From Embiotoca jacksoni (lineage: Eukaryota > Chordata > Actinopteri > Embiotocidae), in NCBI GenBank assembly GCA_022577435.1, contig JAKOON010000018.1, forward strand, positions 6,576,156 to 6,640,155: a stretch of 64,000 nt of DNA. Reading direction: 5' to 3'. Below are positions 60,049 through 64,000 of the stretch, piece by piece; positions within the stretch are counted from its first letter, which is position 1, and each line of letters opens with the position of its first letter. Under the pieces are notes generated by a model that searched no databases, was not told the origin of the DNA, and saw only the letters and a program-made list of their open reading frames with translations. A program made the position numbers and the translations under genes.

Positions 60049-62370
60049 TGTGTGCTTTTAAATTGATCTTTATTTGGAGACACAAATTGTAAGGAGAACT
60101 GACCAAAAAACAGCTTTTGGAAAAAAGTAATTTCAGCCTGTAAGATCATTACGTCGAAAACATGAAATGAAAACAACCTGCCCAGCGGCCCTACTGTGTA
60201 GTTAGTGTGATTACAGCCTTGGACCGGAACATATCTGAGTCACAATGGCAATTATGTGTATTTGTGTGAGAGAGGAGAGGAGAGGAGAGATATGTCTCCC
60301 CTTTCATCTCCATTTCCCTCTTGTACCATTCATCCCTGGGAAAAATACCCACGCTAGCTGTGTCACAACTTAGTGACACAACCTTGTACATTTCCAATAA
60401 GTAGTAAAAAAAAGAGGCATTTACATTTTCCCATTCATGACCTCATTCCTCAAGTATGCCAAGAGTACATTTTCAAGGTTGCTTGATAACAAAGTGCATT
60501 TTGTCCCTTTGTAAGTGGGGATGACTCACTGTTGGTAAAGTCACAGCTCTTACACAAAACTGCATACCTGAGATGCCACGCTCTCTTTGATTACCTGACT
60601 AGATAGCCGCTAATTGCAGAAAGACCACTGTAGGTCATGTTTATTTACGCACTTAGAAGTCAGGTTAGTGTACAAAACCTCTGCCATCCTTGCTTTATGG
60701 TCTAGCAGCCTGGACAGGCCATTGACAGCTGCTGGGTTGACCAGAACTGCTCACAGTGAATGGCTGTAGTCATTCATGTGGCCCCGATGTCCGCAGTTTA
60801 AAGCTACAAAGGTGGAATGTCATGTAGTAATCCTTGTGACGATGTGTGTTTATTTTGATAGCTGTCTGCTCAGGATTTTTACCATTTTTGGGATGTCAGA
60901 CTGCTGACACAATTCATACTACATACTACTAAATAGGCCCTTGACAACCTGTCATTTTCTAGCCTCTGAAATAGCATGTCATCTCATAACAGAGGAACAT
61001 GGAACAATACTGAGCTCCTATCTTACTGGTCAAAGGTTAAGTAATGGGTAGTAATGTAGTAGCTGTATAATACGACATCTTTTACAGTGCTATTACGTTA
61101 AATGGTAGATTGAGGGTTGATCGCGAAAAGCGTTTCCAAAATCTCAACAGCATGTGATGGTTCATACCAAAACATTCTTAAAGAAACTGGCCTTTCTAAA
61201 ACCTTTTCCATATGTTGCTCTAAATATAGATGCAGTCCTTTTTATTATTATGTTGGGTTATGGTGGCTGAAGTATAAGTCTTGCCTCCATGATTTCTAGA
61301 ATTGTATAATTTGCAGTGGTATCTACTATAAGGGCTTGTCTTAAAAAATATATAATATCCAAAGTCAAAACCATGAAGCATCCCTCAATAAGTGTCATCC
61401 AGTCTTTAGTCCATCGATGATATTGTGATATTATGTCCGTGTCATGTTTTTGTCTCGCCTGGGCACAAAAAGTAATGTGCCTTAGCTTAGCCACCCATAT
61501 GGTTAGGTTTAGGAAAACACTACCTGGTTAGGGTTGGGTAAATATTTCTTAAAATAAATCAACATCACTTTCTCTTAGAGATGAACCCTGATCTTCTAAA
61601 AGTCCTGGTTTGATCCATTCAATCACTCTACCCGGACTTAGTCACTCTTGAACTTTGTCAAATGTCCGTCAAGAGAACTTTGTCCCTTTTTTTGACCTTG
61701 GTCAAACATGCATGTATTTTACACACCTACTCGAGGTAAAAAGTCACACTGACATGGTGTCCTCTAGTAAATTCACTGATTATATGGTTCTGGGTGCTGC
61801 ATAGGGAGTTGTTTGCAGTTATTGAGTCCCACTGGGTGTAGACCTCAGCTTCATTTTGAAACAATTGGAGGAGCTTTAGCCAATCGGGATACGTCGAGCG
61901 TGCTGCAACTACATTTAGAAAAGAAATGCTCAACATATGTCAATGCAAGTCGTGTTTCCTGAAGTCTGGCTAATCATTTAGTGGGCTGACGGCAGGATTA
62001 CTGGCTTTGGTGCGATACTGGGCTGCTTCTCTACATAAAACTACATATTAAAACTACATATTATGAAACCAGCAGTACAATGAATGTAGTTTAGTTACAA
62101 AACTAAGAGAGTACTCTGCTTCACAATTCTGACTGCATGTAATATAACAATGATAATGATTTTACATCAGAGGAAAGTTGAGTACACAATATTCGCTACA
62201 ATAAAACTGTCTCCGTCATGTTCCAGAGCACCAGGACTGCCTCCATCACGCGGTCCACGAGCGCCTCGGTGAGCTGCTGCGAGTCCTGAAAGCCATTATC
62301 AGCAAACACCAGAGCCTCAACTCGGTGGACATCCTCAGTACGGCTGGAACCGTCATCGCCACGGTCAAAG
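46201..62370 (+). CDS. arhgap29: Rho GTPase-activating protein 29-like, N-terminal two coding exons (partial)
   Basis: ARHGAP29 family proteins (F-BAR-like coiled region, C1, RhoGAP) inactivate RhoA and act in endothelial and craniofacial epithelia. Seen: coding exon 46201-46477 (acceptor before 46100; in-frame TGA at 46177-46179 fixes the first start) and exon 62227-62370, both phase 1 at the 3' end. Product so far is about 140 residues: MLAAMLRQSS, a Gly-rich stretch, then DPHYIMQLVSDVRKFADVL, LKEVFNSK, HERLGELLRVLKAI, ISKHQSLNSVD, AGTVIATVK. This matches the human ARHGAP29 N terminus (DPDYIKELVNDIRKF and RLEELLRVLKSI) better than ARHGAP45, although AGTVIATVK is ARHGAP45-like. The C1 and RhoGAP domains lie beyond the window. 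The 15.7-kb intron is the longest here. Confidence 0.88.
47397..47467. repeat. (CA)n microsatellite
   Basis: About 35 CA units with two GC interruptions, in the arhgap29 intron. Confidence 0.92.
52140..52390. promoter_or_regulatory. Candidate AT-rich regulatory element
   Basis: Contains GATTTAATCATC, CGCTAATTAAGCTGCC, ATTAGCTTAATTG and GGTTAACC, a cluster of homeodomain/LIM-type cores in non-repetitive sequence. Inference only. Confidence 0.25.
52565..52605. repeat. GTGTATT tandem repeat grading into (GT)n
   Basis: Four near-perfect units of GTGTATT/TGTATTG followed by a GT run. Confidence 0.85.
57580..57965. promoter_or_regulatory. Candidate conserved non-coding element / enhancer
   Basis: About 385 bp of balanced composition without repeats. 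It contains CTAATTAG (homeodomain palindrome), AACTTTGACCC and TTATCAAATCA (TCF- and nuclear-receptor-like), and a perfect CArG box CCATAAATGG at 57874-57883. The call rests on motif density only. Confidence 0.3.
57874..57883. promoter_or_regulatory. CArG box (SRF site) match
   Basis: CCATAAATGG fits CC(A/T)6GG exactly. SRF with MRTF links actin and Rho state to transcription, which would be apt in an intron of a RhoGAP gene. Chance occurrence is possible. Confidence 0.35.
59401..59465. repeat. (GT)n microsatellite
   Basis: About 32 perfect GT units in the arhgap29 intron. Confidence 0.92.
60007..60047. repeat. (GT)n microsatellite
   Basis: About 20 GT units in the arhgap29 intron. Confidence 0.9.
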
Positions 62371-62410
62371 GTGAGCCGAGATGACCAGCTCTCTCTCCAA
62401 CACACACTGT

Positions 62411-62412
<2 letters not shown>

Positions 62413-62466
<54 letters not shown>
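62413..62466. repeat. (CA)n microsatellite
   Basis: About 24 CA units, only 43 bp downstream of the 3' end of arhgap29 coding exon 2. The run can act as an hnRNP L binding tract close to the donor site. Confidence 0.9.
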
Positions 62467-62467
<1 letters not shown>

Positions 62468-63094
62468 TAACTTTCCCGTACAACACACCAGCTACTCCTC
62501 CGCTCTTCCTTTGGTCTGTTTTCTGTCTCTGCTTATCTAATCCTCCCCTCTCCTCTGACAGTCCTCTCTCCTGGACGTTCAGTGTTACTACGTCCTGTCT
62601 CACACTGTCTTATAAACCAGTCTGAAGAGCTTCGCAGGGAGCGTTTCTGACCAGTGGTCTTTTAGCTTCAAAGCTCTTCAGAAGTCACTCGAGTGCTTAG
62701 AATGCAGCAGCGTCTGTTTCGAACCCCGTACGGGGAGCGTAAGAGAATAATATTTGGGAGTCAGATACTCGATACTTGAAGATGCAGGGAGAAGCGGGTG
62801 TCCTTTGTGCTTTGTCTGCCCGTCCAGAGGGAACTACACCGAGGAATCCTTTTCAACCTCTCATTCTTTGAGATTATGATCTGGCATGCAGGTCAATTCT
62901 TAACTTGGCCGCCACACAAGAATCCCCCCCCACCCACCCCGGAGTATACCTTGTCTCAATTTGCATTGCAAAGAGGGGCATAGCTTTTTTTGAAAAGCGT
63001 TCACTTCATATGGAATTACGACATGACAGGTCGAACAAAGCCTATGAATGCAGCTTACCTTCGCTGATATATTTGGAAGGAGTACGCACACTTT

Positions 63095-63095
<1 letters not shown>

Positions 63096-63150
<55 letters not shown>

Positions 63151-63178
63151 CGTGCGTGCGTGTGTGTGTGTGTGTGTG
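63096..63178. repeat. (GT)n microsatellite with GTGC interruptions
   Basis: About 80 bp of GT units broken by a short GTGCGTGC block, in the intron after arhgap29 coding exon 2. Confidence 0.9.
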
Positions 63179-63569
63179 CCATAAACAATCATTAGATGCA
63201 CACAAGTCCTGTCTTTCACACAGTAACTTGACCAGTTAAGTGCCAGTGAAACATGTTGATGCACAAGAGACTAAAAGAGTTTGAGCTTTTTCAATAAGGG
63301 TGGCTTAGATTTGTCAACTGAAGAGTATAGAGGCTTTATTATTTAGGCTTTTAATGACATAGCATTAATAAATGGAAGGATTGTTAGGAATGTAAATAGA
63401 AATTTTCAGCTGTTTCTCAAACCTGTTTAATTATTAGCAACTGATTAATGGGTACTGATGTTATATCTCTGAACAGGTTCCTTTACTGAATAGTAAATAA
63501 TGTAGCAGCTTTAGCATTGACAGTAACTGTAATTATTATTAACTGTGTGGTGCTATAACATCCCTTCTG

Positions 63570-63581
63570 CCACTAGGTGGC
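63570..63581 (+). promoter_or_regulatory. CTCF core-motif match
   Basis: CCACTAGGTGGC fits CCASYAGRKGGC at all positions. It lies in the intron after arhgap29 coding exon 2, in the same orientation as the match at 42423-42434. Motif only. Confidence 0.35.
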
Positions 63582-64000
63582 CAGAACTGCTCAGTTGTCG
63601 ACCCTCCACCAATGGCAGTGTGTGATCAGCTGTCCACTTGTGCCATTACGTTTCACGACCAAGTCTCAAAGCTGTTGATGCCACACAAAAGTTTACATGT
63701 TATATTTAGCAGGCTTGTATTTATGTCATGTGACCTGGCGGTTGTGTTGTGTCCTAACTTTAATTTTAGATAGTGAAAAGATTTAACTTGTACTGTTTTA
63801 TTGTACATAGCATTTTGTTTTGCATTCCTACGTCATCGCACCATTAAGTAGACCCTTACTCGAGTTCTTCGTACAAAACTGAACCTCTGTCCTGTGATAC
63901 CTAACATTGACTCGCATGTGTCGCTACACCCTCATGTTACCCGTCTATTGGACATTCGGCTCCTTTATGCCCCGAACGCTGTGCAGGACTTTGCTGCCGA

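Larger units (their letters stand above)
46478..62226 (+). other. arhgap29: First coding intron of arhgap29, 15.7 kb
   Basis: No additional exon, tRNA or rRNA was recognised on either strand. Contents: long CA/GT microsatellites at 47.4, 59.4 and 60.0 kb, a GTGTATT-type repeat at 52.56 kb, a GGC run at 54.14 kb and GAGAG repeats at 60.27 kb. Stretches of mixed composition rich in homeodomain-, TCF- and CArG-like motifs (about 52.1-52.4 and 57.58-57.96 kb) look more constrained than their surroundings. Large first introns commonly house enhancers. Confidence 0.6.
62371..64000 (+). other. arhgap29: arhgap29 intron after coding exon 2 (to window end)
   Basis: Two long microsatellites and one CTCF-core match. 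No further exon with acceptable splice sites and ARHGAP29-like coding sequence is visible, so the gene continues outside the window. Confidence 0.55.

Overview
This window is vertebrate nuclear DNA, almost certainly from a ray-finned (teleost) fish. Evidence: split genes with GT-AG introns, short introns, abundant (CA)n/(GT)n microsatellites, and dispersed repeats of types common in fish. Three protein-coding genes are recognisable. I found no prokaryotic, CRISPR or viral system, and no previously undescribed system that the sequence supports.

Region 1 (1-6.2 kb, + strand): the 3' half of GAREM1, an adaptor in growth-factor/MAPK signalling. Three coding exons end in a C-terminal SAM domain. 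A long 3'UTR of about 3 kb follows, with a 61-nt poly(T) run and one copy of a dispersed repeat.

Region 2 (6.8-40.2 kb, - strand): a complete prkdc gene for the DNA-dependent protein kinase catalytic subunit. I resolved 86 coding exons by eye. Reading phase closes across every junction and the exons sum to 12,339 nt, or 4112 residues plus stop. The model runs parallel to the human protein: the catalytic residues are offset by a constant 16 positions, and the PQR and ABCDE phosphorylation clusters and a DEVD caspase motif are retained. The whole gene fits in about 33 kb. It is tail-to-tail with garem1.

Region 3 (40.2-44.5 kb): intergenic DNA between prkdc and the next gene. It holds a roughly 1.26-kb dispersed element (40.92-42.18 kb) with an internal AGTATAK heptamer array and a 108-nt hairpin at its end, plus a perfect CTCF-core match.

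Region 4 (44.5-64 kb, + strand): the 5' end of an ARHGAP29-type RhoGAP gene. It has a probable 5' leader exon, a first coding exon at 46.2 kb with a glycine-rich N terminus, a 15.7-kb intron, and a second coding exon at 62.2 kb; the rest lies beyond the window. A 19-codon uORF spans the leader splice. The intron carries microsatellites and stretches that look like conserved non-coding DNA.

The three genes are unrelated in function (growth-factor adaptor, DNA double-strand-break kinase, Rho GTPase regulator). Their adjacency reflects local synteny, not a pathway. Human PRKDC lies head-to-head with MCM4, but no MCM4 is seen here.
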